A stretch of DNA of 64,000 nucleotides from Novosphingobium panipatense (GTDB lineage: Bacteria > Pseudomonadota > Alphaproteobacteria > Sphingomonadales > Sphingomonadaceae), in NCBI RefSeq assembly GCF_002149965.1, contig NZ_MSQB01000004.1, forward strand, positions 124,001-188,000, given 5' to 3'. Under the pieces are notes generated by a model. It saw only the letters and a program-made list of their open reading frames with translations, was not told the origin of the DNA and did no database searches. The translations under genes and the position numbers were made by a program. Each line of letters begins with the position of its first letter. Position 1 is the stretch's first letter. Positions 35,913 through 45,299 of the stretch are shown piece after piece.

Positions 35913-37727
35913 ATGGCTTCGCGACCCGTTAGTTCCGTATTCGGCATCGATCATTCCCTCACCGGCAAGTCCTGGCGCTGGCGGGGCGGCAACATGGACC
36001 TATCGGAAAGTGCCTCCGGCATTTCCGCCGGATTCTCCGGCGGGCTGGAGGACGATATCGTCACCCAGATCCTGCTGTCCCGAGGTGTTCCGCGCGAGGA
36101 TCTTGAGCGTCACCGCACCCCCTCCCTGCGCGCCTTCCTTCCCGATCCTTCGGTGTTCCGCGATATGGACGCGGCGGCCGAGCGCCTCGCCCAGGCGGTC
36201 ATGGCGAACGAAACGGTGACGGTCTACGGCGACTACGACGTGGACGGTGCCACCAGCGCCGCCCTGCTGATCCTCCTCCTGCGCGGGCTGGGTCACGACG
36301 CGCGATACTACATTCCCGACCGTCTGCTCGAAGGATACGGCCCGAGCGGCGAGGCACTCGTACGGATTGCGCAGGAAGGCTCCAGCCTGATCGTCACGGT
36401 AGACTGCGGCGCGATGGCGTTCGAGGCGCTGGAGATGGCGCACGGCGCGGGTGTGGATGTGATCGTGGTCGATCACCACAAGTGCGCGCCCCAGCTTCCC
36501 CGGGCCGCCGCGCTGGTCAATCCCAACCGGCTGGACGAGAGCGAAATCGCGGCCGGGCACGGCCATCTCGCTGCAGTCGGCGTGGCCTTCCTGCTCGCTG
36601 TCGCGACGGTGCGGACATTGCGCCGAAGGGGGTTCTTCGCAGGACGCAGCGAGCCGGACCTGTTCGCCCTGCTCGATCTCGTGGCTCTTGGCACGGTCGC
36701 GGACGTCGCGGCACTGCATGGACTGAACCGCGCGCTGGTTGCACAAGGGCTCAAGGTCATGGCAAGGCGCGACAATATCGGCATGGCCGCGCTGATAGAC
36801 GCCAGTCGCCTGAACCGTGCCCCGACCTGTTCGGATCTCGGTTTCGCGCTCGGCCCGCGCATCAATGCCGGTGGGCGCGTCGGCGAATCGACGCTCGGCG
36901 TGCGCTTGCTCACGACCACCGACGCCGACGAAGCGCAGGTCATCGCCGCGCAGCTTTCCCGGCTCAACGACGAGCGACGCGGCATCGAGCAGGTCGTCCA
37001 GGAAGCGGCCGAGGCCCAGATCGAACGCCAGCACAATCGCTCCGTCATGGTCCTGGCAGGAGCGGGATGGCATCCCGGCGTGATCGGCATCGTCGCCGGG
37101 CGCATCAAGGAAAAGACCGGAAAACCCACCCTCGTCATCGCGATGGATGCCGATGAGGCCGGAAACGGCAAGGGCTCGGGCCGGTCGATCCCCGGCGTCG
37201 ACCTCGGCGCGGCCATCATCGCGGCGCGCGAGACCGGCTTGCTGGTGGCCGGTGGCGGCCACGCCATGGCCGCAGGGCTCACCGTGGCGCCCGACAAGCT
37301 CGACGCCCTTTCCGAATGGCTTGATTCGCTTCTGGCGGCGGATGTCGCACGGGCGAGCGCCAATCAGTCGATGCTGCTCGACCTGGCTCTGGCCCCGCGA
37401 GGGCTGACGCCGGAACTCGTCGAGAAACTCGAAAGCGCCGGTCCCTATGGCATGGGCTGGCCGGGGCCGCGTGTCGCGGTCGGCCCGGTCCACGTCATCA
37501 AGGCCGATACCGTGGGCGCCGATCACGTTCGGCTGATCGTCGGCGGGCAGGACGGCGCCCGCTTCAAGGCCATGGCCTTCCGCTCCGCCGAGACTGAAAT
37601 GGGCCAGGCCCTGCTCCATGCGACCCAGGGCCGCCGCCTCTGGCTGGCCGGGCGGGCGAAGATCGACGATTGGGGGAGCCGCCCCCAGGCAGAACTTCAC
37701 ATCGACGACGCCGCCTTTGCGGCCTGA
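35913..37727 (+). CDS. recJ: Single-stranded-DNA-specific exonuclease RecJ
   Basis: A 604-residue RecJ, the 5'-to-3' single-strand exonuclease of recombination and mismatch repair. DHH-family motifs are in order: VYGDYDVDGATSAALL (metal-binding DxD), TVDCGAMAFE, VVDHHKCAPQLP and NPNR, then the DHHA1 domain with GRSIPGVDLGAAI and GGHAMAAGLTV. The N-terminus before MDLSESAS is variable, and ATG 35994 is a possible shorter start. Length is normal. Confidence 0.95.
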   Translation: MASRPVSSVFGIDHSLTGKSWRWRGGNMDLSESASGISAGFSGGLEDDIVTQILLSRGVPREDLERHRTPSLRAFLPDPSVFRDMDAAAERLAQAVMANETVTVYGDYDVDGATSAALLILLLRGLGHDARYYIPDRLLEGYGPSGEALVRIAQEGSSLIVTVDCGAMAFEALEMAHGAGVDVIVVDHHKCAPQLPRAAALVNPNRLDESEIAAGHGHLAAVGVAFLLAVATVRTLRRRGFFAGRSEPDLFALLDLVALGTVADVAALHGLNRALVAQGLKVMARRDNIGMAALIDASRLNRAPTCSDLGFALGPRINAGGRVGESTLGVRLLTTTDADEAQVIAAQLSRLNDERRGIEQVVQEAAEAQIERQHNRSVMVLAGAGWHPGVIGIVAGRIKEKTGKPTLVIAMDADEAGNGKGSGRSIPGVDLGAAIIAARETGLLVAGGGHAMAAGLTVAPDKLDALSEWLDSLLAADVARASANQSMLLDLALAPRGLTPELVEKLESAGPYGMGWPGPRVAVGPVHVIKADTVGADHVRLIVGGQDGARFKAMAFRSAETEMGQALLHATQGRRLWLAGRAKIDDWGSRPQAELHIDDAAFAA

Positions 37728-37866
37728 AAACAGCGGATTTTAGCAGGCTCCAGGCCCGTCATTGCCGGGCATGTCATAGAGAGTTCAAATTATTCGCAAT
37801 GAAGGGGTTGACCCCCCACCGGACCCCCGCTAGAGGGCCGGTCCTGCCTCCGGCGCAACCCGGTAC

Positions 37867-37941
37867 GGCCCCTTCGTCTAGCGGTTAGGACGCGGCCCTT
37901 TCACGGCTGAAACACGGGTTCGATTCCCGTAGGGGTCACCA
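37867..37941 (+). tRNA. tRNA-Glu (UUC)
   Basis: A 75-base cloverleaf with encoded CCA. The acceptor arms GGCCCCT and AGGGGTC pair with one G-T pair. The anticodon stem CGGCC/GGCTG closes the loop CTTTCAC, anticodon TTC. The T arm contains GGTTCGATTCC. The TCGTCTAGCGGTTAGGAC D-arm is typical of tRNA-Glu. Confidence 0.97.
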
Positions 37942-38005
37942 GACTTTTCAAGCACCTGGCCTGGACACGCCCCCATCATCAGAATTATCCCTCGGCAATT
38001 GCCGT

Positions 38006-38725
38006 TCACCGACAGGCGCGCCAGCCTCCGACCCTAATCGCCTGGTCCAGATGCAGGTGATCGGCATGGGCCGCATTGTAGTCGGGTGACAGCACCGTCG
38101 CGAAGGCATCACATGCGGCATCGCGTATCGCATGCAGAAACGCGGCTTCCTCTACGGAGCCGGTCCAGCCCTTGCGTACGGTCACGCGCCTGCCGTCGGC
38201 CAATATCAAGGCCGATATGTCGATGGCGTTGCCGGTCGCATGCTCGCTCCAGGAACCATCGCTGCCGCCGCCTATGCGCCGGCAATTGTAGGTTCCCAGT
38301 TGCTCGACGCGAACGACCTTGCTGCCGAATATCGCCTCGGCCTGCGGCTGGACGCCGTTGCGCAGCCACCAGGCGAGGCCTGCATCGACGGAGCACGTCG
38401 CCTCCGCACGGGCGGGCACAAGGCTCACATCCAAGGCCTGGGGCGCTGCAAGGCGCTTTCGGTCGTCGCGGCGGCAGGAACCTTCGCCCAAGGGCGTGAG
38501 AGCGCGCCTGTCGATCCGGCTGCGCTCAAGGAACGCCCGGCAGAGATCGCGATCGGCGCGCAGGGCCGAAAGTTTGCGCGGCGTCGCCCAGCCCGGCTTC
38601 TCCTCAAGCGTCAGCGGCGCCCAGGGATCGTACCCCGGATGCTCGCGCAGCCAGCCTCTGCCCGCAAACAGCAGGCAGCCCAGCAGGAGCGCAGCGACTA
38701 CGAAGCGATCGAAGGGGAAGGACAT
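38006..38725 (-). CDS. Extensin family protein
   Basis: A 239-residue protein anchored or secreted through an N-terminal hydrophobic segment (VVAALLLGCLLFAG, about 9-22). The rest is an extensin-like C-terminal domain: RRDDRKRLAAPQALDVSLVP, CSVDAGLAWWL, GTYNCRRIGGGSDGSWSEHATGNAIDIS (core SEHATGNAIDIS) and AHADHLHLD. The His and Asp residues in SEHxxGNAIDI and HxDHxHLD resemble those of D-Ala-D-Ala/LAS peptidases, so a metal-dependent peptidoglycan hydrolase is possible. Confidence 0.85.
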   Translation of the reverse strand: MSFPFDRFVVAALLLGCLLFAGRGWLREHPGYDPWAPLTLEEKPGWATPRKLSALRADRDLCRAFLERSRIDRRALTPLGEGSCRRDDRKRLAAPQALDVSLVPARAEATCSVDAGLAWWLRNGVQPQAEAIFGSKVVRVEQLGTYNCRRIGGGSDGSWSEHATGNAIDISALILADGRRVTVRKGWTGSVEEAAFLHAIRDAACDAFATVLSPDYNAAHADHLHLDQAIRVGGWRACR

Positions 38726-38767
38726 CCGCTATCAAACGCCTCGGCAGCGCGCTTGCTCCGAGGCGGA

Positions 38768-38965
38768 TCACTCCATCATGGCGAACAGCGCCCAGGCCAG
38801 AGCCGTGGCACCGCAGAACAGCGGCCAGGACCAGTAGAATTCGTGCCCCTGATAAAAGGTATGCGTGATGTCCAGCATGCCTCCACGCGACCCTTGCGAT
38901 CCAATGACGATCGAAACGATCCAAGTGAGCAGAAAGCCCGGGATCAGCGCCTTGATGGCCGACAT
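38768..38965 (-). CDS. Small two-TM membrane protein, unknown
   Basis: A 65-residue protein with hydrophobic segments at about 6-22 and 45-63 and a short loop GSQGSRGGMLDITHTFYQGH. It lies 42 bases upstream of the extensin-family gene in the same direction and may be cotranscribed. No family is recognised. Confidence 0.55.
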   Translation of the reverse strand: MSAIKALIPGFLLTWIVSIVIGSQGSRGGMLDITHTFYQGHEFYWSWPLFCGATALAWALFAMME

Positions 38966-39117
38966 GACAGATTTTCCGATTTTTCGATAAGCCTGTCGGA
39001 ATTCTGACGAGAACAGGTAAATATCCCCCTACCGAACAGGAGGACAACCCTGTGGAGAACTCCGGCATAGCCTGTGCATCGGCAGAGGATTTCCGGTGGA
39101 TGCCTTGTGCATTTCCC

Positions 39118-39148
39118 AAAAGAAAAGGGGAGCACATCGGCTCCCCTT
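39118..39148 (-). terminator. Terminator of amino-acid permease gene
   Basis: The 9-bp arms 39125-39133 and 39140-39148 (AAGGGGAGC/GCTCCCCTT) are followed on the minus strand by a T-rich run, 25 bases after the permease stop. Confidence 0.75.
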
Positions 39149-39173
39149 CCCTTTCAGCATTGATCGCCTGCTA

Positions 39174-40691
39174 TCAGACCGGCGGCACGGGCTGCGGCGG
39201 GGCGTCGGGATCGACCTCGTGCGTTTCGACCAGGCCTCTGCCCACATGGCTGCGCGAGCGGCTGTAGGTGTAATAGACGAAGAGACCCAGGATCGCCCAT
39301 GCGACGAACAGACCGATGGTCTGCGCCGAAAGGCTGAAGAACAGGTAGATACAGCCTGCAATCGCCAGCGGCGCGGTCAGCATGATGCCCGGCGTGCGGA
39401 ACGGGCGCTTGCGCGTCGGATCGGTCTTGCGCAGCACCATGACCGCGATGGACACGGCGGCGAAGGCAAACAGCGTGCCGGAGTTCGACACGTCGGCCAG
39501 CAGCCCGACCGGGAAGAACGCCGCGAACAGGGTAACGAACAGGCCGGTCAGCATGGTGATCACATGCGGCGTGTGGAAACGCGGATGCACCTTGGAGAAG
39601 AATTCCGGCAGCAGGCCGTCACGGCTCATGACGAAGAAGATGCGGGTCTGGCCGAACATCATCATCAGGATGACCGAAGGCAGCGCGATGATTGCCGCCG
39701 CGCCGACCAGCCAACCGACGAAGGGATAGCCCACCTGGCGCAGCGTCCAGGCAAGTGCCTCCTTCGAGCAGACCACCGCATTCTCGTGAATGGCGGCGCA
39801 GGCCTGCGAAAGCTCCGGCGTTCCCGGCGAGAGAGCGGCACCGTTAGGGCCGAGCACGGGCTGGGCGCCGACCGTACCGATCACGCCGGACGCGACCAGC
39901 ATATAGAAGATCGTGCAGATGCCCAGGCTGCCGATCAGGCCGATCGGCATGTTGCGCTGCGGGTTCTTGGTCTCTTCCGCTGCGGTCGAAACCGCGTCGA
40001 AGCCGACATAGGCGAAGAAGATCGAAGCTGCCGCGCTGGAGATGCCCGCAAAGCCGAGCGGCGCGAAAGGCGTGAACTGGCCGGACTTGATGACCGGGAT
40101 CGTCAGCACCACGAACATGGCGAGCGCCAGGATCTTGATGCCCACCAGCACCGCGTTTACCGTGGCGCTTTCCTTGGTGCCCTTGATCAGCAGGGCCGTG
40201 ACGGCCGCCGCGATGAGCATGGCGGGAATGTTGATCAGGCCGCCGTCGAACGGCCCGCGCACGAAGTCCAGCGGGATGCTCATGCCGAAGCTGCTGTTGA
40301 GCCAGCCCACGAAATAACCGGACCACCCGACCGAAACCGCGCCTGCGGCGATCGCATATTCGAGAATCAGTGCCCAACCGACCATCCAGGCGACCGTTTC
40401 GCCCATGACCGCATAGCTGTAAGTGTAAGCGGAGCCGGAAACCGGCACCATCGCCGCCATTTCGGCATAGCAAAGCGCCGCCACGCCGCAGACGAAGCCG
40501 GCGATGACGAAGGAGAGCATCATGCCGGGACCGGCCTTCTGCGCGGCCTCCGCGGTGAGAACGAAAATACCCGTACCGATGACGGCGCCGATGCCGAGCA
40601 TGGTGAGCTGGAATGCGCCCAGCGACCTGTGAAGAGATTTCTTTTCCGCCGTCGCCAGAATGGCGTCGAGCGGCTTAACGCGTCCGAACAT
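39174..40691 (-). CDS. APC-family amino acid permease
   Basis: A 505-residue transporter with about 12-14 TM helices. LTMLGIGAVIGTGIFVLTA is the substrate/ion helix of APC proteins (GxGAxIGTGIF), and FFAYVGFDAVSTAAEETKNP (core FAYVGFDAVSTAAEE) is the motif of cationic/general amino acid transporters. ATG 40691 (MFGRVKPLDA) matches the family start; the frame is open 24 codons upstream. It is divergent from panB across 203 bases. Confidence 0.9.
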   Translation of the reverse strand: MFGRVKPLDAILATAEKKSLHRSLGAFQLTMLGIGAVIGTGIFVLTAEAAQKAGPGMMLSFVIAGFVCGVAALCYAEMAAMVPVSGSAYTYSYAVMGETVAWMVGWALILEYAIAAGAVSVGWSGYFVGWLNSSFGMSIPLDFVRGPFDGGLINIPAMLIAAAVTALLIKGTKESATVNAVLVGIKILALAMFVVLTIPVIKSGQFTPFAPLGFAGISSAAASIFFAYVGFDAVSTAAEETKNPQRNMPIGLIGSLGICTIFYMLVASGVIGTVGAQPVLGPNGAALSPGTPELSQACAAIHENAVVCSKEALAWTLRQVGYPFVGWLVGAAAIIALPSVILMMMFGQTRIFFVMSRDGLLPEFFSKVHPRFHTPHVITMLTGLFVTLFAAFFPVGLLADVSNSGTLFAFAAVSIAVMVLRKTDPTRKRPFRTPGIMLTAPLAIAGCIYLFFSLSAQTIGLFVAWAILGLFVYYTYSRSRSHVGRGLVETHEVDPDAPPQPVPPV

Positions 40692-40774
40692 GCGGTGGAC
40701 CCCCGAATTTTTGTATGGCGCGACGCTAGCGGGCTGCGACGCCATGGCAAGCCTTAACGCCACTGGTTCCTCAT

Positions 40775-40787
40775 AATTACGGTAATT
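40775..40787. promoter_or_regulatory. 13-bp palindrome between permease and panB
   Basis: AATTAC-G-GTAATT is a perfect AT-rich palindrome in an otherwise GC-rich divergent intergenic region, about 108 bases before panB and 84 bases before the permease. It is a candidate operator with no regulator assigned. Confidence 0.3.
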
Positions 40788-40894
40788 GGCCCAGACGACG
40801 GGGCCAATGCGCGACAGCCGTTACCTTGTTCCGGCGGGCGGCAAGGAAAATGCGCTTTTGCGCATCTTCCAACCCCGCGCTAGAAGCCTTTCCC

Positions 40895-41764
40895 ATGTCC
40901 ACGACCTTTCAGCTCGATACCGCGACCAGTCGCGCCAATCCCACGCCCGCGCCGATGAAGCGCCTTACGGTGCCTGCCATCCAGCGCCGCAAGGTAGAAG
41001 GCCGGACGACCGAACCTCTGGTCATGCTTACCGCCTACACCGCCCGCCAGGCACAGTTGCTGGATGAGCACTGCGACATCCTGCTGGTGGGAGATTCGCT
41101 GGCCCAAGTGATCTACGGTCTGCCTTCGACCCTTCCCGTTACCCTCGACATGATGATCGCCCACGGCGCTGCCGTCGTGCGCGGCAGCTATCATTCGCTG
41201 GTGATCGTGGACATGCCTTTCGGCTCTTACGAGGAAAGCCCGCAGCAGGCCTTCGCCTCGGCCGCGCGCATCATGGCCGAAACCGGCTGCGCCGCCGTCA
41301 AGCTCGAAGGCGGCGTCGCCATGGCGGAAACCATCGCCTTCCTTACCCAGCGCGGTATTCCCGTCATGGCCCATATCGGCCTGACCCCGCAGGCCGTTAA
41401 CGCCCTGGGCGGGTACGGCGCGCGCGGACGCAGCCAGGAAGAACACGCCAAGATCATCTCCGACGGCAAGGCCGTCGCCGGTGCCGGAGCCTTCTCGGTC
41501 GTGGTCGAGGGTGTTCTCGAACCGATCGCGATCTCGCTGACCCACAGCCTCGACATTCCCGTCATCGGCATCGGCGCTTCGGCAGAGTGCGACGGGCAGG
41601 TGCTTGTGGCAGAGGACATGCTCGGCATGTTCGACCGTGTCCCCCGCTTCGTGAAGCGCTATGCCGACATGGCCGGGCTCGTCTCGGAAGCTGCCGCGAA
41701 ATATGCCGAGGAAGTGCGCGCCCGCAACTTCCCCGGGCCGGAACAGACCTATCAGCCGAAGTGA
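40895..41764 (+). CDS. panB: 3-methyl-2-oxobutanoate hydroxymethyltransferase
   Basis: A 289-residue ketopantoate hydroxymethyltransferase, the first step of pantothenate synthesis, moving a one-carbon unit from methylene-THF to ketoisovalerate. Visible motifs are [28 protein letters not shown] (metal-binding Asp), [16 protein letters not shown] and [16 protein letters not shown] with the preceding catalytic Glu in [13 protein letters not shown] 40895 was chosen; the frame extends upstream to 40826 without family sequence. Confidence 0.95.
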   Translation: MSTTFQLDTATSRANPTPAPMKRLTVPAIQRRKVEGRTTEPLVMLTAYTARQAQLLDEHCDILLVGDSLAQVIYGLPSTLPVTLDMMIAHGAAVVRGSYHSLVIVDMPFGSYEESPQQAFASAARIMAETGCAAVKLEGGVAMAETIAFLTQRGIPVMAHIGLTPQAVNALGGYGARGRSQEEHAKIISDGKAVAGAGAFSVVVEGVLEPIAISLTHSLDIPVIGIGASAECDGQVLVAEDMLGMFDRVPRFVKRYADMAGLVSEAAAKYAEEVRARNFPGPEQTYQPK

Positions 41765-41773
41765 TGTCGGGAA

Positions 41774-41798
41774 CCGGGGAGCGCGGCGCGCTCCCCGG
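41774..41798. terminator. GC hairpin between convergent panB and prsR
   Basis: A perfect 11-bp stem (41774-41784 with 41788-41798) with a three-base loop lies in the 39-base gap between the two stop codons. There is no T-tract, so it is a weak or Rho-assisted terminator on either strand. Confidence 0.5.
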
Positions 41799-41803
41799 CC
41801 GGC

Positions 41804-43168
41804 TCAGTTCTGCAAATCGTACTGCTTGAGCAGGTCGTAGAGCGTCGGACGGCTGATCCCCAGCATCTTCGCCGTGCTGGAGATATTGCCCTCGCTCCGG
41901 GCCAGGGCATGGCGGATGACCTTGCGATCGGCCTGCTCCCGCGCGGTCTTGAGGTTGAGCGCATTGACGACTTGCTCGTCGGGATCGGCGAGATCGAGGT
42001 CGGCAGCGCTCACCAGCTTCTCGTCCGCCATGATCACCGCGCGCTTTACGCGGTTTTCCAGCTCGCGGACATTCCCGGGCCAGCGCCAGGCGTCGATCGC
42101 CGCCAGGGCATCGGCGGAAAAGCCGCGTACGCCGGGGTTCATTTCCCCGGCATAGCGATGCAGGAGCGCCTTCGCCAGCAGGGTGGCATCGCCCGGCCGC
42201 TCGGCAAGGGCGGGGATCCGCACCACGATCTCGGCCAGACGGTAGAACAGATCCTCGCGAAAGCGCCCTTCCCCGATCATGGTTTCGAGGTCCTGATGCG
42301 TCGCGCAGACGATCCGGGTATCGACCGGGATCGATTCCCGCGAACCGACCCGCTCGATCACCCGCTCCTGCAGGAAGCGCAGCAGCTTGACCTGAAGCTG
42401 GAGCGGAATGTCGCCCACTTCGTCAAGGAACAGTGTGCCGCCCGCCGCCTGCTCGATCTTTCCGGGCGTCGTCTTGACCGCGCCGGTAAATGCGCCCTTC
42501 TCATGCCCGAACAGCTCGCTTTCCAGCAGGTTCTCCGGGATCGCCGCACAGTTGATGGCCACGAATTCGCGCCTCGCGCGTCCGCTGGCTTCGTGAAGGC
42601 CGCGCGCGAGCAGTTCCTTGCCGGTGCCGCTCGCCCCCAGCAACATCACCGAGACATTCGTATTGGCGACGCGCTCGATCGTGCGGGCAACCCGGATCAT
42701 TTCCGGCGCGGCGGTGATCAACCGGCCGAGCACCTTTTCGTCCTTTTCCACCCGCGAGGCGAGGCGGCGGTTCTCCTCCTCAAGCCGGTGAAGCTCCAGC
42801 GCGCGGCGCACGATGAGGCCCAGCGCATCGATGTCGACGGGCTTGCGATAGAAATCGTAGGCACCGCGCGCGATCGCCTGAAGCGCGGATTCCCTTGCTT
42901 CGTGCCCCGAAGCGACGATCACCTTGGTATCGGGCTTCAGGGCCATGATCTCGTCCAGCACCGCGAAGCCCTCGCTCGTGCCGTCGGGATCCGGCGGCAG
43001 GCCGAGATCGAGCGTCACCACGTCCGGCATTTCCACGCGCAGGGCCGCCAGAGCCGAGGCCCTGTCCCCGGCAACGACGACGTCGAAATCCTCGTATGCC
43101 CATTTGAGCTGCGCCTGAAGACCGGCATCGTTCTCGACGACAAGGAGCTTGGGTCGGGTTTCGGTCAT
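41804..43168 (-). CDS. prsR: Sigma-54-dependent response regulator PrsR (PEP-CTERM box type)
   Basis: A 454-residue NtrC-family activator. The receiver domain has the phospho-acceptor D54 in TLDLGLPPD; the AAA+ domain has Walker [14 protein letters not shown], the sigma-54 contact loop GAFTGA and Walker [12 protein letters not shown]; and the C-terminal Fis-like helix-turn-helix reads [21 protein letters not shown]. The receiver sequence and pairing with PrsK match the system that activates PEP-CTERM/exopolysaccharide genes with RpoN. It starts one base after the prsK stop. Confidence 0.92.
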   Translation of the reverse strand: MTETRPKLLVVENDAGLQAQLKWAYEDFDVVVAGDRASALAALRVEMPDVVTLDLGLPPDPDGTSEGFAVLDEIMALKPDTKVIVASGHEARESALQAIARGAYDFYRKPVDIDALGLIVRRALELHRLEEENRRLASRVEKDEKVLGRLITAAPEMIRVARTIERVANTNVSVMLLGASGTGKELLARGLHEASGRARREFVAINCAAIPENLLESELFGHEKGAFTGAVKTTPGKIEQAAGGTLFLDEVGDIPLQLQVKLLRFLQERVIERVGSRESIPVDTRIVCATHQDLETMIGEGRFREDLFYRLAEIVVRIPALAERPGDATLLAKALLHRYAGEMNPGVRGFSADALAAIDAWRWPGNVRELENRVKRAVIMADEKLVSAADLDLADPDEQVVNALNLKTAREQADRKVIRHALARSEGNISSTAKMLGISRPTLYDLLKQYDLQN

Positions 43169-43169
43169 T

Positions 43170-45299
43170 TCAGGCTACTTTCTGGTCCTGGCTAGTGCTG
43201 TTGAGAAAGATTTCGGTCGTGGCGGCAAGCGGAATGCGAACGACGAAGCGCGACCCCAGCCCCTCGCGCGATTCCACCTCGAGCCGCCCCTTCATGCCCT
43301 TCACCAGCTCGCGCGCTTCGAAGGCGCCGATCCCGAAGCCGCCGCTCTTGGTGGAGACGAAGGGCTTGAACAGACGGTGGCGGACGAACTCGGCCGACAT
43401 GCCCGATCCGGCATCGACGACCTCGAAACGGGCGAAGAGACCATCCGCGGCAAGCGAGAGAAAGACCGGGCTTTCGGCGCGGCTGGCATCGAGACCGTTC
43501 TGGACGAGATGGACGAGGACCTGTTCGAGCGAGTGGAAATTCGCCGTCACAGCAAGATCCTTCACATCGGAAAGGACCACTTGCGGATTGCCGTTGAAGC
43601 GCGCCGTCACGGTTCGCGCCACCTCTGCCGCGCTCACTGTCTCCAACCGGTCCACCGCCCCGGCGCCATAGCGCGACAGGCGCGCCAGCAGGGCGTTCAG
43701 CTTGTCGGAGGAATTGCGCAGGGTGACGAGCATGTCGGCGCGGAACTCCGGCTTGTCGGCATGAAGCTCGGCATTGCGCGCCAAGAGGCTGAACTGGCTG
43801 GCGAGGTTCTTGATATCGTGCATCACGAAGGCGATGCGGCGGTGGAAATCCTCGAAGCGGCTCGATTCCGCGAGCGCCTCCTGGCTGGCGTTTTCCGCCA
43901 GGTAACTGGCAAGCTGCTGACCGATCACGCGCAGGAGATCGAAATCCTCCCAATCGAACTTGCGCGCCATCGCCGGGCGGGCGAGCACGACCATGCCGAC
44001 CAGGCGATCGTAATGGACCAGCGGGACCATGGCCCAGGCGCGGCGCTCGGCAAGCAGCCATTCCGGTACGCGCAAATTAAGGTTCGCCGGAACCGCGCCC
44101 TCGCGCACATCGTCGAGATCGGCGATATAGCCCGCCTGTTCGAATGGCACGAGCATTTCCGGCGGACAGGCAGCGGCGGGCACTTCGATATCGGGCCAAT
44201 TCCAGCGCGCTGCCAGGGTCAGCTCGCCCTGTTCGCCCGGCGTCAGCAGAAGACCCGCGGGGCTGTCGGTAATATCCGCCACGGACTGGACCACGCGCTC
44301 GCCCAGCGGCGATGTCTCGTCGTCGTTCCTGCCGATGGTGCGGGTGAAGCGCAGCCATTCCTCGCGGTAGTCGTAGCGATGCTGGAAGAAATGCTTGGCG
44401 AGGATCACTTTCAGCCAGCTGCGAACCCGGCGCGAAGGCAGCACGACAAGGGCGATGGCGCTGGCGAACGTCAGGAAGGCTATCTCTATCAGGCGCGCAA
44501 AATTGCCGCCCGCATAGGAAAGCCACTGCGCCACAGCGACCATGGCGACGAGATAGACGCCGATGACGAGCAGCGAAAAGGTCTGGAACGTCACCGCGCG
44601 GGATGGCTTGAGCCGCAGTTCGTCGCGCCCTTGCGAAGCGGCGATGGCCAGGCATGCCGCCAGCGCGAGCCCGGCCGCGCCGCGCAGCGCCGCGATCTCG
44701 CTCGGCCAGCTGCGGGCGAGATAGGCCACGGTATAGAGGTTGAGATCGAAGGACCACAGGATCGCCAGCCCGATCGTCGGCCAGCGCAGGCCCGGGCGCA
44801 GCTCGCGCGGGGCCCCGGCATAGAGATTGTGAACCAGCACCAGCCCGCCCACCGTCACCAGCAGGCGCAGCATGACCTCGATCTCGAAACCGAGGTTCGC
44901 CAGACCGCGCTGCACCGCGAGATAGGACAGTGCCAGCGTCATGCCGATATGCAGCAGGCCCACGAAGACCAGCGCGAAGATCACCGGACGGATCGGCGCC
45001 AGACTGGAATGGCGGCCGTCACCCGCGAAGAGGCGGTAGATCACCACCAGCCAGGCCAGGTTGCGGATACTCTCCGCAAGAGAGGCGAGCATCGGCGCCT
45101 GCGCGGTGGCCACTGCCGCCGCCGTCACGCACCAGGCGGCCGTCAGGAAAAGCGCGGCGACGACGCTGCCGCCCGCCTCTTCGAACCGCGCGCGCTTCGG
45201 CCAGAGCCAGAGCGCAAGGCTGGCCAGGGCAATGGCGCCGCTCAGATCGAACGCCACGCCTGCGGTAGACCAGAAGTCGAAGGCCCCGGCGCGGCTCAT
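43170..45299 (-). CDS. prsK: Membrane sensor histidine kinase PrsK
   Basis: A 709-residue kinase with about eight N-terminal TM segments (to residue ~300), a GAF-like middle domain (LLLTPGEQGELTLAARW onward) and a HisKA/HATPase end. The H-box is VMHDIKNLASQ with H494, and ATP motifs include DAGSGMS and GGFGIGAFEARELV. This plan matches PrsK of PEP-CTERM/exosortase systems. ATG 45299 overlaps the sugar transferase stop (ATGA). It phosphorylates PrsR encoded immediately downstream. Confidence 0.9.
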   Translation of the reverse strand: MSRAGAFDFWSTAGVAFDLSGAIALASLALWLWPKRARFEEAGGSVVAALFLTAAWCVTAAAVATAQAPMLASLAESIRNLAWLVVIYRLFAGDGRHSSLAPIRPVIFALVFVGLLHIGMTLALSYLAVQRGLANLGFEIEVMLRLLVTVGGLVLVHNLYAGAPRELRPGLRWPTIGLAILWSFDLNLYTVAYLARSWPSEIAALRGAAGLALAACLAIAASQGRDELRLKPSRAVTFQTFSLLVIGVYLVAMVAVAQWLSYAGGNFARLIEIAFLTFASAIALVVLPSRRVRSWLKVILAKHFFQHRYDYREEWLRFTRTIGRNDDETSPLGERVVQSVADITDSPAGLLLTPGEQGELTLAARWNWPDIEVPAAACPPEMLVPFEQAGYIADLDDVREGAVPANLNLRVPEWLLAERRAWAMVPLVHYDRLVGMVVLARPAMARKFDWEDFDLLRVIGQQLASYLAENASQEALAESSRFEDFHRRIAFVMHDIKNLASQFSLLARNAELHADKPEFRADMLVTLRNSSDKLNALLARLSRYGAGAVDRLETVSAAEVARTVTARFNGNPQVVLSDVKDLAVTANFHSLEQVLVHLVQNGLDASRAESPVFLSLAADGLFARFEVVDAGSGMSAEFVRHRLFKPFVSTKSGGFGIGAFEARELVKGMKGRLEVESREGLGSRFVVRIPLAATTEIFLNSTSQDQKVA

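Noticed and set aside
36000-37700. 566-codon leftward frame opposite recJ
   Set aside because: recJ motifs are complete on the plus strand; the opposite frame has none.
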